Shown: positions 1-8,963, numbered from the stretch's first letter. The stretch: DNA of 64,000 bases from SZUA-430 sp965227535 (GCA_965227535.1 OZ245761.1:4588001-4652000); one strand, 5' to 3'. Numbers and translations are program-made. Notes: generated by a model from the sequence alone, not told the origin.

Positions 1-14
1 GGTGCAAGACACGC

Positions 15-37
15 AAGCGCCTGAAAACTAGGCGCTT
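15..37. repeat. Small perfect hairpin at the window edge
   Basis: Arms aagcgcct (15-22) and aggcgctt (30-37) are exact inverted repeats around a 7-base loop. No T-tract follows, so it is only a weak terminator candidate for a gene lying left of the window. Nothing else is recognisable in positions 1-101. Confidence 0.3.
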
Positions 38-101
38 CCGCGTACTGAGCGGGCGTTGTGTCCTTTACGGCGCACCGATACTCGCCTCACAGGCGAACCG
101 T

Positions 102-1745
102 TCACGGTTCGGGCGAATACACCACGTTGCCGTCAACGATGGTCATGACCGGTCGTCCCGCGATGATCTCCGCCGGCGCGGCCTTAAGCAGGTCAATCGA
201 GAACACGGAAATGTCCGCCCGTTTGCCGACCGCGAGCGTGCCGACGTCCCCCTCGTGAAACACGGCGAACGCGGCCGCGGATGTGAACATGGCGAGCGCT
301 TGGTTCCGGTTGACCGCTTCCTCAAGGTGCCAGCCCTCACCGGCAAACCCTTTCCGATCATGGCGATAGATGGCGGCGTAAAACTCTTCGAGCGCCTCGC
401 CCTTCTCGACAGGCGCATCCGAACCACCGGCGATCGTTGCACCGGACGTCAGGAGCGACGTCCACGCGTAGGCACCCTTCAGCCGCTTCGCACCCAATCG
501 CGCCGGCGCAAAGAAAAGATCGCTGATCGCATGCGAAGGCTGCATCGACGCGATGACGCCCAGCTCCGCGAAGCGCGGTAAGTCCGCTGGTGCAATCACC
601 TGCGCGTGCTCGATCCGCCACCGCAGATCGCGCCCGCCCTTGGCGCCGAACGTCTTCGCAAACGCATCGAGCACCAACCGATTGCCGCGATCGCCAATCG
701 CATGAACCGCGATCTGCGCCCCTGCGGCCCTCGCGCGCTTGAGATACGCCAGCATGTCCTTCTGCTGCAGGAGAATGAGCCCGCTGCTCTTGGCGTCGCT
801 GTAAGGCGCAAGCAGCGCCGCGCCGCGCGATCCCAACGCGCCGTCGACGTAAAGCTTGACGCCGCGCACGCGCAGACGGCCTGACGCGTCCTGATAGGGC
901 CCCGCCTTCAGCACCTGCGCGCCGGCGTCTGCGTCGAGATAATTGTCGATGCGGATCGGCAACTCGCCCGCCGCCGCCATCGCGTTCAGCATCGAAAGCT
1001 CTTCGGCCGATACGCTCATGTTGTGAATGCCGGTCCATCCCATCGACGCCACGCGCGCGACGCCCCGCTTCAACGCCTCGCGCTTGAACGCGGACGTCGG
1101 CTCGGGCATCTCGTCATCGACCAAGCTCATCGCGCTGTCGATGAGCATGCCCGTCGCCTCGCCCTTGGCGTCGCGTTCGATCCGTCCGCCCGCTGGATTG
1201 GGCGTCGCGCGATCGATACCGCCGAGTTTCAGCGCTGCGGTATTCGCAAGCGCCGCGTGGCCATCCGCGCGCTCCAAAAACACGGGCCTATCGGAAACGA
1301 CCGCGTCGATATCCGTGCGCGTCGGAAAGCGCTTCTCCGGCCAATGTGTCTCGATCCACCCCCGCCCACTGATCGGGCCCGACGGATGCGTCGCCGCATA
1401 CGCCGCCAAAGCCTCTTGCAGTTCCTTCACGGACCGAACAGCCGTGAGGTCCAGCGTCACCTCGCGCATGCCAATCCCAAGTAGATGGGCATGCGAGTCG
1501 ACAAAACCCGGATAGGCGAAGGCGCCTTTGAGATCGACAACGCGGGCGCCCTTCGCCAACGTCTGCGCCTCGGCCGTCGCGCCGACGAACGTTATCCGGC
1601 CGTCTTTCGCAACCAACGCCTCAGCCGTGGAGCCTCTCGCGTCGGTGACGATCGTTCCGCCGGAGATCAACACCGTGTCCGCGACGGCGATCATCGTCGA
1701 GAAAACAATGGCAGCCGTTGCCGTCAGCAAACGCATCGATCGCAT
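102..1745 (-). CDS. Exported amidohydrolase, YtcJ-like (amidohydrolase 3 family)
   Basis: A 547-residue metal-dependent hydrolase of the YtcJ-like amidohydrolase 3 group; substrate unknown. The chosen ATG at 1745 is preceded by GGGAGAG and opens a typical signal peptide (RLLTATAAIVFSTMIAVA), so the enzyme probably acts in the periplasm. A longer reading frame upstream runs through a dispersed repeat and is unlikely to be translated. Visible family motifs are the metal-binding SHAH near residue 85, the VDGALGSRGA stretch typical of YtcJ proteins, HAIGDRGN, RIEHAQ and the late GSDAPVE aspartate. It lies downstream of rnhA on the same strand, separated by about 140 bases of repeat, so it probably has its own promoter. 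Confidence 0.85.
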   Translation of the reverse strand: MRSMRLLTATAAIVFSTMIAVADTVLISGGTIVTDARGSTAEALVAKDGRITFVGATAEAQTLAKGARVVDLKGAFAYPGFVDSHAHLLGIGMREVTLDLTAVRSVKELQEALAAYAATHPSGPISGRGWIETHWPEKRFPTRTDIDAVVSDRPVFLERADGHAALANTAALKLGGIDRATPNPAGGRIERDAKGEATGMLIDSAMSLVDDEMPEPTSAFKREALKRGVARVASMGWTGIHNMSVSAEELSMLNAMAAAGELPIRIDNYLDADAGAQVLKAGPYQDASGRLRVRGVKLYVDGALGSRGAALLAPYSDAKSSGLILLQQKDMLAYLKRARAAGAQIAVHAIGDRGNRLVLDAFAKTFGAKGGRDLRWRIEHAQVIAPADLPRFAELGVIASMQPSHAISDLFFAPARLGAKRLKGAYAWTSLLTSGATIAGGSDAPVEKGEALEEFYAAIYRHDRKGFAGEGWHLEEAVNRNQALAMFTSAAAFAVFHEGDVGTLAVGKRADISVFSIDLLKAAPAEIIAGRPVMTIVDGNVVYSPEP

Positions 1746-1765
1746 TGTCGTATGCTCTCCCAATC

Positions 1766-1863
1766 CGTCATGGCCGGGCTTGACCCGGCCACGAAACTCA
1801 ATGCGAGTCTCCAACGCGCACAGACGTGCGCGCACTGGGTGGCCGGGTCAAGCCCGGCCATGG
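1766..1863 (-). repeat. Dispersed palindromic repeat element, copy 1
   Basis: Two inverted copies of a 19-base palindromic core (ggccgggcttgacccggcc) lie at about 1771-1789 and 1841-1859, flanking a smaller hairpin-forming segment (gcgcgcacgtctgtgcgcg read on the minus strand). A second copy of the same element occurs at 6881-6947 in the opposite orientation. Elements with this core are, from general knowledge, abundant intergenic repeats in several alphaproteobacteria. It fills the gap between rnhA and the amidohydrolase start. Confidence 0.75.
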
Positions 1864-1884
1864 CGATCGGGAATGAAGTAGGCG

Positions 1885-2316
1885 CTACTTGCTGGGCACC
1901 GCAGCGCGCGCCAGCGCGTCCGCGGCTTCGTTTAGCTCGTGACCGTCATGCCCGCGCACCCAGTGCCACGCGACCTTGTGCTTGGCCACGGCCAGCTCAA
2001 GGCGCTGCCAGAGGTCGACGTTCTTCACCGGCTTCTTATCGGCGGTCTTCCAGCCGTTCTTCTTCCAGCCTTTGATCCATTTGGTGATGCCGTCCTTCAG
2101 ATACGTGCTGTCCGTGTGAAGATGAACCTCGCACGGCCGCTTCAGCGCCTCCAGCGCGCCGATCGCCGCCATCATCTCCATGCGATTGTTCGTCGTCATC
2201 ACCTCGCCGCCCGAAAGCTCGCGCCGCTCGGTTTTGAACAGCAAGATGGCGCCCCAACCGCCGCGGCCCGGATTCCCCGAACACGCGCCGTCGGTGTAAA
2301 TCTCGACATGGTTCAT
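1885..2316 (-). CDS. rnhA: Ribonuclease HI
   Basis: A 143-residue RNase HI that cleaves the RNA strand of RNA-DNA hybrids (primer removal, R-loop clearance). The start YTDGACSGNPG holds the first catalytic aspartate (D9); E47 in NNRMEM, D69 in HTDS and the late aspartate in NEAADALA complete the DEDD set. Length is close to the 155 residues of the E. coli enzyme. The ATG at 2316 overlaps the thrB stop as ATGA, implying translational coupling; an in-frame ATG at 2325 is an alternative. The thrB-rnhA pairing is common in alphaproteobacteria. Confidence 0.95.
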   Translation of the reverse strand: MNHVEIYTDGACSGNPGRGGWGAILLFKTERRELSGGEVMTTNNRMEMMAAIGALEALKRPCEVHLHTDSTYLKDGITKWIKGWKKNGWKTADKKPVKNVDLWQRLELAVAKHKVAWHWVRGHDGHELNEAADALARAAVPSK

Positions 2317-3278
2317 GCCGGCCATCCATAGGCCTGCGCATCGGCGGCCGACTGATGAAAGCGAAGTTTGGTCGCGTACTCGAGTGGGTCTTTTACTTTC
2401 ACCAAAGCCGTATCGTCCCTGTTGATCCAATCGTAAAGCCGCGTCAGCAAGAACCGCAGCGCCGCGCCGCGCGCCAGAACGGGCAGGGCGGCAACCTCCG
2501 CCGCCGTGAAGGGCCTAATCGCGCGATAAGCCGACAGCAGCGAACGTCCCTTGGTGATGTTGAACGAGCCGTCGTTCTCAAAGCACCAGGCGTTCAAACA
2601 CACCGCGACGTCATAGGCATACGCGTCGTTGCAAGCGAAATAGAAATCGATAAGCCCCGTCAGCTTACCCTCGCTGAAGAACACGTTGTCGGGAAAAAGG
2701 TCCGCGTGAATGACGCCGGACGGCAACCCGCTCGGCCAATGCTGCTCTAACCAGCGCAACTCGGAACCGATGAGCGTCGCAAGCCCCATGCGCACGCCGT
2801 TCGCCTTGGGCTCGCATTGCTTGACCAGCGTCTTCCATCCGTCGATCGACAAAGCATTCGCGCGCGTGAGGGCGTAATCCGCGCTCGCCAAATGCAGCCG
2901 CGCCAGGGCCGTGCCCAACTCCGCACACTGCGCCGGGTCCGGCTTGCGCGGCGAGAGGCCGGTCAAGAACGTCATCAACGCCGCGGGCCGTCCGTTCAGC
3001 GTCCGCCACGTCTTCCCGTCACGCGCACGAACGGGCAGTGAGCATGGCAAATCCTTCGCGACCAAATGCTCAAGCAGCCCAAGGAAGAACGGCAAATCCG
3101 CTTCCTTCACGCGCTTCTCGTACAGCGTCAGAATGAACGAGCCGCGTTCCGTCGAGAGGAAGAAGTTCGTATTCTCGACGCCCTCCGCGATGCCCTTGAA
3201 CGACAGCACGCGGCCGAGCTCGAACGCGCTGAGAAACGCGCCGAGATCCGCATCACTGACATCGGTATAAACGGCCAT
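2313..3278 (-). CDS. thrB: Homoserine kinase, type II (APH-fold ThrB)
   Basis: A 321-residue kinase that phosphorylates homoserine in threonine synthesis. It belongs to the aminoglycoside-phosphotransferase-like type II ThrB proteins rather than the GHMP kinases. The opening MAVYTDVSDADL and SFKGIAEGVENTNFF are typical of this group; the catalytic loop reads IHADLFPDN and the metal-binding motif LIDFYFA. The start at 3278 was chosen because it gives the family N-terminus; upstream in-frame codons add 12 atypical residues. It lies 42 bases after the VanW-fusion gene and overlaps rnhA by four bases. Confidence 0.93.
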   Translation of the reverse strand: MAVYTDVSDADLGAFLSAFELGRVLSFKGIAEGVENTNFFLSTERGSFILTLYEKRVKEADLPFFLGLLEHLVAKDLPCSLPVRARDGKTWRTLNGRPAALMTFLTGLSPRKPDPAQCAELGTALARLHLASADYALTRANALSIDGWKTLVKQCEPKANGVRMGLATLIGSELRWLEQHWPSGLPSGVIHADLFPDNVFFSEGKLTGLIDFYFACNDAYAYDVAVCLNAWCFENDGSFNITKGRSLLSAYRAIRPFTAAEVAALPVLARGAALRFLLTRLYDWINRDDTALVKVKDPLEYATKLRFHQSAADAQAYGWPA

Positions 3279-3320
3279 GGGGCGGAGATAATGCGGATTC
3301 GCGCACGAACGCAAACCGCA

Positions 3321-5147
3321 TCAGGAAAGCGTCAACACCTCGCGCAACGCCGCGATCAAAGCCTGAGGATCGCCCGGCGCAACCGTGGTCACGCCCTCAC
3401 GCTCGCTCAAGCCGCAAGCCCGCGTCGCAATCACCGGCACGCCCGCAGCCAACGCCGCCAGCAAATGCCGCGGTCGCTCTTCGACAATGGCCGGCTGCAC
3501 GACGGCGCCGACATCGCGCAGCCACGCATGCGCGCCGTCTTTCGCACTAGGCTGTACCGTCTTGACGCCATCCCAAAAGTCGCCGCCTTCGAGCGTACCG
3601 CCCAACAACACGACCTCAAGGTCAAGCGCGAGCGCCGCCTCACGCACCTCATGCGCGCCTTTACGCGCGATCGCAGGTCCGGGGAACGCAATGCGCCGCG
3701 GGGCAGGGCCGCTGCGTTCGACACGCGCCACGCGCGGCATCTGCCAATCGATCAGCACCGCCTTGCCCGGATACATGCGCGCGATCTCCGCATGCGGCGT
3801 AATAATGCGCGATGCATAAGCCAACGCCTCACGCTCCGCCTTCACCAGCCAAGCCGGCGCACGGAAGTCGCCCAGCGTCTTGCGCTCCGGATGCTGCGCG
3901 AACGCCGCATCGAGCCGGGCCTGCAACGCCATCATCGGCAAACGCGTCATCAACACGCTAACCTCGCGCCCGCCCAGATCGCCGTTGCGCCACAGGAACG
4001 GCAGCAGCGACTGCGCCACGCAAACACGCTCCACATCCTCCGCCAGCAATCGCGAGAGGCTCAGCGCAACACGTTCCGCGCCATCCATCTCCGCCTGACG
4101 CCGTCGCGCACCTTGCCCGGTGGCGCGCAAAGCAATCATGCGATGCAGCGCGGCCGTCGTCGCCGAACCGACGCGCGCAAAACCCTTGGTGTCGAAGCGA
4201 TACCGCGCGAGCCGCCAGCGTCCGCCGTCGATCGGCAAACCCAACACGTCGTCGCCCGTGCGCGAGCGCGCGATGTATTCCTTGAACTCGCCCCAATTTT
4301 CATCGACGAGATAAGCCGTCCGCCCCGCCGCCTTCGTCGTGCACTCGTCCTCGACAAGACCCTCGTGGCGAAAACACGTCGTCTCGGTGCAGGTCCCGCA
4401 CGTATGCGCCGCGCGAGCCGCCGGCGTGCGCAACACCGTCCGCACGCGCAAGCCAGGCGCACGCGCAGGATCGCCGACCTCCACGACATCATCCGGCTGC
4501 CGCCGCAAACGCAGCACCAACTCGTCGCGCTCGACGCGCGCTTCAAGCAGCATCGGCGTCTGCGGACGAAACCGCAGATCGACGTAATTCCAAGCGACAG
4601 TCGCATCGCGTCCGACTGCCGCCGCCGACCCCGGCACGATGCGCGAATGCGCATGACGCTCGACGATCTCCGCGCCGCTCTGCAGCGCGATGTCGTAAAG
4701 CGCGTTCGACAACTGACACAGGCCGCCGCCGGTCGCCGGCACAAGGCAACCCTGTTGCAGCATGCGCCCTTCGACGAAACCGCGGCGGCGCGTCGGCTTG
4801 CCGATCTGCGCCCAGAAACTGAAGGGCGCATCCGGCGTGATCAGAATATGATCGAGCGCGCGCACCGCACGCCGCAAGTTCGCAACCTTGCCCAGTTGAT
4901 AGTGACGCTCCGCGTACCGCTCATCCGACCACAATCGCGTGCGCGACTCGCCGGCCGTAATGTTGAACCCCGTGCCGTCGTCCTTCGGACACGCGCGCCA
5001 CGCACTGCCCAACTCGACGACGCTGCGGCGAACTTGAAACGCGAAGACTTTGGCGCGAAAAACCGCGCCGGAAAACCGGGTGGGAATGTCGGTGCGCGCC
5101 GCCGCAGGGGCGGGCGCCAGGCTCAACGAAGACGGAGGGGACGTCAT
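3321..5147 (-). CDS. VanW-like domain fused to a glycosyltransferase-like domain
   Basis: A 608-residue two-part protein. Residues about 85-262 match the VanW-like pattern: FSFWAQIGKPTRRRGF, then GGGLCQLSNALYD (140-152), VERHAHSRIVPGS, and a cysteine cluster HTCGTCTETTCFRHE (C250, C253, C258). Residues about 330-605 look like a GT-B glycosyltransferase: RIAFPGPAIARKGAHE, LEVVLLGG and the acceptor/nucleotide-side pattern EERPRHLLAALAAGVPVIAT. There is no signal peptide. The role of VanW domains is not established even in vancomycin-resistance clusters. It sits between ispH and thrB, genes that are often adjacent in this class. A cell-envelope glycan role is inference only. Confidence 0.7.
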   Translation of the reverse strand: MTSPPSSLSLAPAPAAARTDIPTRFSGAVFRAKVFAFQVRRSVVELGSAWRACPKDDGTGFNITAGESRTRLWSDERYAERHYQLGKVANLRRAVRALDHILITPDAPFSFWAQIGKPTRRRGFVEGRMLQQGCLVPATGGGLCQLSNALYDIALQSGAEIVERHAHSRIVPGSAAAVGRDATVAWNYVDLRFRPQTPMLLEARVERDELVLRLRRQPDDVVEVGDPARAPGLRVRTVLRTPAARAAHTCGTCTETTCFRHEGLVEDECTTKAAGRTAYLVDENWGEFKEYIARSRTGDDVLGLPIDGGRWRLARYRFDTKGFARVGSATTAALHRMIALRATGQGARRRQAEMDGAERVALSLSRLLAEDVERVCVAQSLLPFLWRNGDLGGREVSVLMTRLPMMALQARLDAAFAQHPERKTLGDFRAPAWLVKAEREALAYASRIITPHAEIARMYPGKAVLIDWQMPRVARVERSGPAPRRIAFPGPAIARKGAHEVREAALALDLEVVLLGGTLEGGDFWDGVKTVQPSAKDGAHAWLRDVGAVVQPAIVEERPRHLLAALAAGVPVIATRACGLSEREGVTTVAPGDPQALIAALREVLTLS

Positions 5148-5262
5148 CGGCGCGTGCGGTCCTTACACCTCGCATAAGGCATGAAAGACAATCACGACGA
5201 AGTTAAGGCGAATCTAGCCCGGGCGGCAATTCTTTGTGTCCCCGGTCACAGGGATTTAACGT

Positions 5263-6204
5263 TCAGGCAAGCTGCCGCGGCAGTCGGAACTGCACGGTTT
5301 CGCGTGCGGTCTCCGCTTCTTCAACCGTGACGTCGTAACGCGCGCGAAATGCGTCCAGCACCTCGGCGATCAACACGTCCGGCGCCGAAGCGCCCGCGGT
5401 CAAACCGACGACCTTCGCGTCCTTAATCATATCCCAGTCGATGTCGCTCGCCCGCTGTACCAGCGCCGACGCGCGAGCCCCCGCGCGCGCCGCCACCTCG
5501 ACCAGCCGCATGGAGTTCGACGAATTCGGCGCGCCGATAACCAGCACCACGTCGGAGCGGGGTGCGATCGCCTTCACCGCTTCCTGCCGGTTGGTGGTGG
5601 CGTAGCAAATGTCTTCCTTGTGCGGCCCCGCGATCAGCGGAAACCGCCGCCGCAGCACCGCCACGATCGCCGCCGTATCGTCCACCGACAGCGTCGTCTG
5701 CGTGATGTAGGCAAGCTTTGTCGCATCCGCTGGCGTGAACATTTCCGCGTCGTCGACGGTCTCGATCAGCTTCACAGCGCCGGTCGGCAATTGCCCCATC
5801 GTCCCGATCACTTCCGGATGCCCGGCGTGCCCGATCAGGATGATCTCGCGCTGCGAATCATAATGCCGTTCTGCTTCGACGTGCACTTTCGACACCAACG
5901 GACAAGTTGCATCGAGCGCCAACAGATTCCGATCGCGCGCATTCGCCGGCACCGATTTCGGCACGCCATGCGCGGAGAAAACGACGGGCGCGCCTTCCGG
6001 CACCGCGTCGAGCTCCTTCACGAACACCGCGCCTTTTTTCTCAAGGCCTTCAACGACAAACCGGTTGTGGACAATTTCATGACGGACATAAACCGGCGCG
6101 CCATACTTCGTCAGCGCGCGCTCCACGATTTGGATCGCACGGTCCACACCGGCGCAGAATCCGCGCGGTGCAGCCAGAAGTATAGTCAGCCTTTGTTTTG
6201 ACAA
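5263..6204 (-). CDS. ispH: 4-hydroxy-3-methylbut-2-enyl diphosphate reductase
   Basis: A 313-residue iron-sulfur enzyme catalysing the last step of the MEP pathway, giving IPP and DMAPP. The three cluster cysteines are visible in PRGFCAGVDRAI (C17), LDATCPLVSKVH and EDICYATTNRQ. The substrate-binding histidines (VRHEIVHN, SAHGVPKS, GHAGHPEV) and GAPNSSNSMRL are also present. The only start giving the complete N-terminus is a TTG at 6204. It is divergent from the exported protein at 6359, with 154 bases between them for two promoters. ispE (53.4 kb) belongs to the same pathway. Confidence 0.95.
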   Translation of the reverse strand: MSKQRLTILLAAPRGFCAGVDRAIQIVERALTKYGAPVYVRHEIVHNRFVVEGLEKKGAVFVKELDAVPEGAPVVFSAHGVPKSVPANARDRNLLALDATCPLVSKVHVEAERHYDSQREIILIGHAGHPEVIGTMGQLPTGAVKLIETVDDAEMFTPADATKLAYITQTTLSVDDTAAIVAVLRRRFPLIAGPHKEDICYATTNRQEAVKAIAPRSDVVLVIGAPNSSNSMRLVEVAARAGARASALVQRASDIDWDMIKDAKVVGLTAGASAPDVLIAEVLDAFRARYDVTVEEAETARETVQFRLPRQLA

Positions 6205-6358
6205 TATTGGGCCCGTCGCCTAACGCTGAACGCAAGGAACATAGGGGGTCTGGGGATGAAAGGCACGTGGGCTAGCGCACAGATAAGCGCGTCAAAGCCT
6301 CGCGCCATAATACCCGCTCTCCCAGCAAGGTCTCGGTAAAGAGCGTGGAGCCCCTCAA

Positions 6359-6871
6359 ATGAAACTCGCAATCGCCGCCGTCGCAACAATCGCCGCCATG
6401 GCACTCACCACGGGCCTCGCCGCCGCGAAGAGCCAAGCCCGCGCAAAGGGGGCAGAGTGCCCCTCTGTCAACGTGCTGCCCGACGCGGTGCGCGTCACGC
6501 AAATGTCGAACGGCAAAGCTGACCTCAAAGCCGAGATTCGCGAACCCGCCATCGCCTGCAGCGTCGCCGGCGGCAAAGCAAAATCGAAACTGAGCTTCTG
6601 GGTGAAAAGCGCCATCGCCCCGAACGCCGACATCACCGCACGCAGCGTCCCCTATTTCGTGGCGATCATCGTCGACGGCGAAGTCATCGGCAAAGAAGTC
6701 TTCCAGCTGGCATTGCCCTTCAAAACCGACCGCAAGCTGATGGTGAAGGAAAAGGTCACCCACATCGACATCCCGGTCGCGCACGGCCGCACGGCGGAAG
6801 ACTACTCGGTAACGATTGGCTTCCAACTGACGCCGGAACAGGTCAACTACAACAGAACCGCCAGCCGCTAG
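6359..6871 (+). CDS. Small exported protein of unknown function
   Basis: A 170-residue protein starting with a clear signal peptide (AIAAVATIAAMALTTGLAAA, cleavage near residue 22). The mature part has two cysteines (ECPSVNV and IACSVAG) that could form one disulfide, and alternates short hydrophobic stretches in a way that suggests a beta-sandwich. It has a run of charged beta-like segments (LMVKEKVTHIDIPV) but no enzyme motif that I recognise. The ATG follows GTGGAG. It stands alone, divergent from ispH and followed by a dispersed repeat. It resembles conserved hypothetical periplasmic proteins of alphaproteobacteria. Confidence 0.75.
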   Translation: MKLAIAAVATIAAMALTTGLAAAKSQARAKGAECPSVNVLPDAVRVTQMSNGKADLKAEIREPAIACSVAGGKAKSKLSFWVKSAIAPNADITARSVPYFVAIIVDGEVIGKEVFQLALPFKTDRKLMVKEKVTHIDIPVAHGRTAEDYSVTIGFQLTPEQVNYNRTASR

Positions 6872-6880
6872 CCGCCTTCA

Positions 6881-6947
6881 ACGTCATGGCCGGGCTTGAC
6901 CCGGCCACCCAGTGGCCGCGCGTCTGCGCGGCCTAGAGACTCCATGG
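6881..6947 (+). repeat. Dispersed palindromic repeat element, copy 2
   Basis: The core ggccgggcttgacccggcc (about 6888-6906) is followed by acccagt and a second hairpin (ggccgcgcgtctgcgcggcc), then gagact. This order matches the reverse complement of the element at 1766-1863. It fills most of the gap between the exported protein and argS and may act as a transcription terminator for the former. Confidence 0.75.
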
Positions 6948-6985
6948 TGGCGTGGCCCGATTTTCCACGCTAAACCCCGCCCACC

Positions 6986-8749
6986 ATGGCAACCCTGACG
7001 CAAATCCTCACAACCCTCGTCGCCGACGCCTTCAAGGCCGAAGGCCTCGATCCCGCGCACGGCACGGTCGCAACCTCCGACCGCCCCGACCTCGCGCAGT
7101 TCCAGTGCAACGGCGCGCTCGCCGCCGCGAAGGCCGCCAAGGCCAACCCGCGCGCGATCGCCGAAAAGATCGCAGCCCGCCTGCAAACCGACCCGCGCTT
7201 CCAGAAGATCGAAATCGCAGGCCCCGGCTTCATCAACCTGACGCTGACTGACGCGGCGCTCTCCGCCCACATCGAAAAACTGCGCGACGACCCACGCTGC
7301 GGCGTGCCGAAGCGCGAGCACCCGCAGACGATCATCGTCGACTACGGCGGCCCGAATATCGCCAAGACCATGCACGCCGGCCATTTGCGCTCGCTCGTCA
7401 TCGGCGACGCCCTCGCACGCATGTTCCGCTTCGTCGGCGACAAGGTGATCACCGACGTCCACTTTGGCGATTGGGGCCTGCAGATGGGCCAGCTCATCAC
7501 CGAACTGAAACACGAACGCCCCGACCTCCCGTACTTCGACGAAACCTTCACCGGCCCCTATCCGAACCAATCGCCGGTGACGATGGACGACCTCGAGGTC
7601 CTCTACCCCCGCGCCAGCGCCGCCTGCAAAGCGTCCCCGGAACGCCTGGAAGAAGCCCGCAAGGCGACGAAGGAACTCCAAGCCGGCCGCCCCGGCTACC
7701 GCGCGCTATGGGAACACTTCCGCGGCGTCTCCTTCGAAGGCGTCCGCCGCGAGTTCAGCGCGCTGGGCGTCCACTTCGATTGGTGGAAAGGCGAAAGCGA
7801 CGTCGACGCCATCGTCGCGCCGATGGTCGAAGACCTGCGCAAACGCGGCCTCGCCGAAGAAAGCCAAGGCGCCCTCGTCATCCAAATCAACGAACCCGGC
7901 GACAAAAAAGAACTACCGCCGCTGATCGTGCAGAAGTCGGACGGCGCCGCCCTCTACGAAACGACGGACCTGGCGACCATCATCGACCGAGTGAGAACCG
8001 CGAACCCCGATCTCATCCTCTACGTGGTGGGCCAACCCCAACACGACCATTTCGAAAAAGTCTTCCGCGGCGCGCGCAAAGCGCAGCTCAACGGCAAAGC
8101 CACGCTCGAGCACGTCGGCTTCGGCACCGTCAACGGCCCCGACGGCAAACCCTTCCGCACGCGCGCCGGCGGCACGGTCAAACTCTTCGACCTCATCGAA
8201 CAGGCAAAGCAAGAAGCGCAAGCGCGCCTGAACGAATTCAATCTCGCGCAAGATTACCCGGCCGAAGAACGTGAAGACATCGCGCGCATGGTGGGTCTCG
8301 CCGCGATCAAATTCGCCGACCTCTCGAACCATCGCCTGACGAACTACATCTTCGACCTAGCGCGCTTCACACGGTTCGAAGGCGAGACGGGCCCCTACCT
8401 GCAATACGCCGCCGTGCGCATCAAAAGCCTATTGAAGAAAGCCGAAGAGCAAGGCTTCAAAAGCGGCGCCATCCGCATCGAAGACGCCGCCGAGCGCGAC
8501 CTGGTGCTGGCCACCGACCGCCTCCCCACCGCGCTCGACGTCGCGCTGGCGAAGCGCGCGCCCAACGTGCTGTCAGCCTTCGCCTTCGAACTCGCGCAAG
8601 GCTTCAGCCGCTTCTACGCGGCGCATCACATCCTGACGGAACAGGACGCAAGTTTACGAGCGTCACGCCTTGCGGTGTGCCGCCTCGTACTGTTTCAGCT
8701 GGAGATCGTCTTGGGGCACCTCGGCATCGAGGTGCCCGAACGCATGTAA
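6986..8749 (+). CDS. argS: Arginyl-tRNA synthetase
   Basis: A 587-residue class I synthetase that charges tRNA-Arg. The N-terminal Add-1 domain ends near GPGFINLTL. The HIGH-equivalent is HAGH (130-133) within DYGGPNIAKTMHAGHLRS. There is no canonical KMSKS; as in most ArgRS proteins the loop is divergent (FRTRAGGTVKL). The C-terminal DALR helical domain contains RFTRFEGETGPYLQYAA and ends LGIEVPERM. The gene is convergent with cspA, and a decayed copy of its 3' end lies at 9210-9296. Confidence 0.97.
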   Translation: MATLTQILTTLVADAFKAEGLDPAHGTVATSDRPDLAQFQCNGALAAAKAAKANPRAIAEKIAARLQTDPRFQKIEIAGPGFINLTLTDAALSAHIEKLRDDPRCGVPKREHPQTIIVDYGGPNIAKTMHAGHLRSLVIGDALARMFRFVGDKVITDVHFGDWGLQMGQLITELKHERPDLPYFDETFTGPYPNQSPVTMDDLEVLYPRASAACKASPERLEEARKATKELQAGRPGYRALWEHFRGVSFEGVRREFSALGVHFDWWKGESDVDAIVAPMVEDLRKRGLAEESQGALVIQINEPGDKKELPPLIVQKSDGAALYETTDLATIIDRVRTANPDLILYVVGQPQHDHFEKVFRGARKAQLNGKATLEHVGFGTVNGPDGKPFRTRAGGTVKLFDLIEQAKQEAQARLNEFNLAQDYPAEEREDIARMVGLAAIKFADLSNHRLTNYIFDLARFTRFEGETGPYLQYAAVRIKSLLKKAEEQGFKSGAIRIEDAAERDLVLATDRLPTALDVALAKRAPNVLSAFAFELAQGFSRFYAAHHILTEQDASLRASRLAVCRLVLFQLEIVLGHLGIEVPERM

Positions 8750-8762
8750 GCCGTAAGGCTTA
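8747..8762. terminator. Short hairpin carrying the stop codons of argS and cspA
   Basis: taagcc (8747-8752), loop gtaa, ggctta (8757-8762) is a perfect 6-bp stem. The first three bases are the argS stop and the last three are the complement of the cspA stop, so the two convergent genes end in the same small palindrome. It could serve as a weak bidirectional terminator, although no T-tract is present. Confidence 0.45.
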
Positions 8763-8963
8763 CGCAGCCCGGATATTGTTGACCGCGATCTTGCCGCGAT
8801 CTTCCTGGGTATCGAAGGACACCTTCTGCCCTTCATTCAACCCACGCAGCCCAGCGCGCTCCAGCGCCGTAGCATGGACGAACACGTCCTTGCTGCCGTC
8901 ATCCGGCTGGATAAAGCCGAAGCCCTTTTGAGTATTATAAAATTTAACAGTGCCGGTTTTCAC
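8760..8963 (-). CDS. Cold-shock domain protein
   Basis: A 67-residue single cold-shock domain protein that binds single-stranded RNA or DNA and likely acts as an RNA chaperone. RNP1 is KGFGFI and RNP2 is DVFVHATA; the start MKTGTVKFYNTQKGFG is canonical. It converges on argS, separated by only 10 bases. The 350 bases upstream hold its promoter and probably a leader as well as an argS-like remnant. It is CspA family; a finer assignment among paralogues is not possible from sequence alone. Confidence 0.93.
   Translation of the reverse strand: MKTGTVKFYNTQKGFGFIQPDDGSKDVFVHATALERAGLRGLNEGQKVSFDTQEDRGKIAVNNIRAA

Noticed and set aside
3066..5177. Long plus-strand open frame opposite the VanW-fusion gene
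   Set aside because: It is arginine-rich, lacks family matches and is an antisense shadow of a gene with clear motifs.
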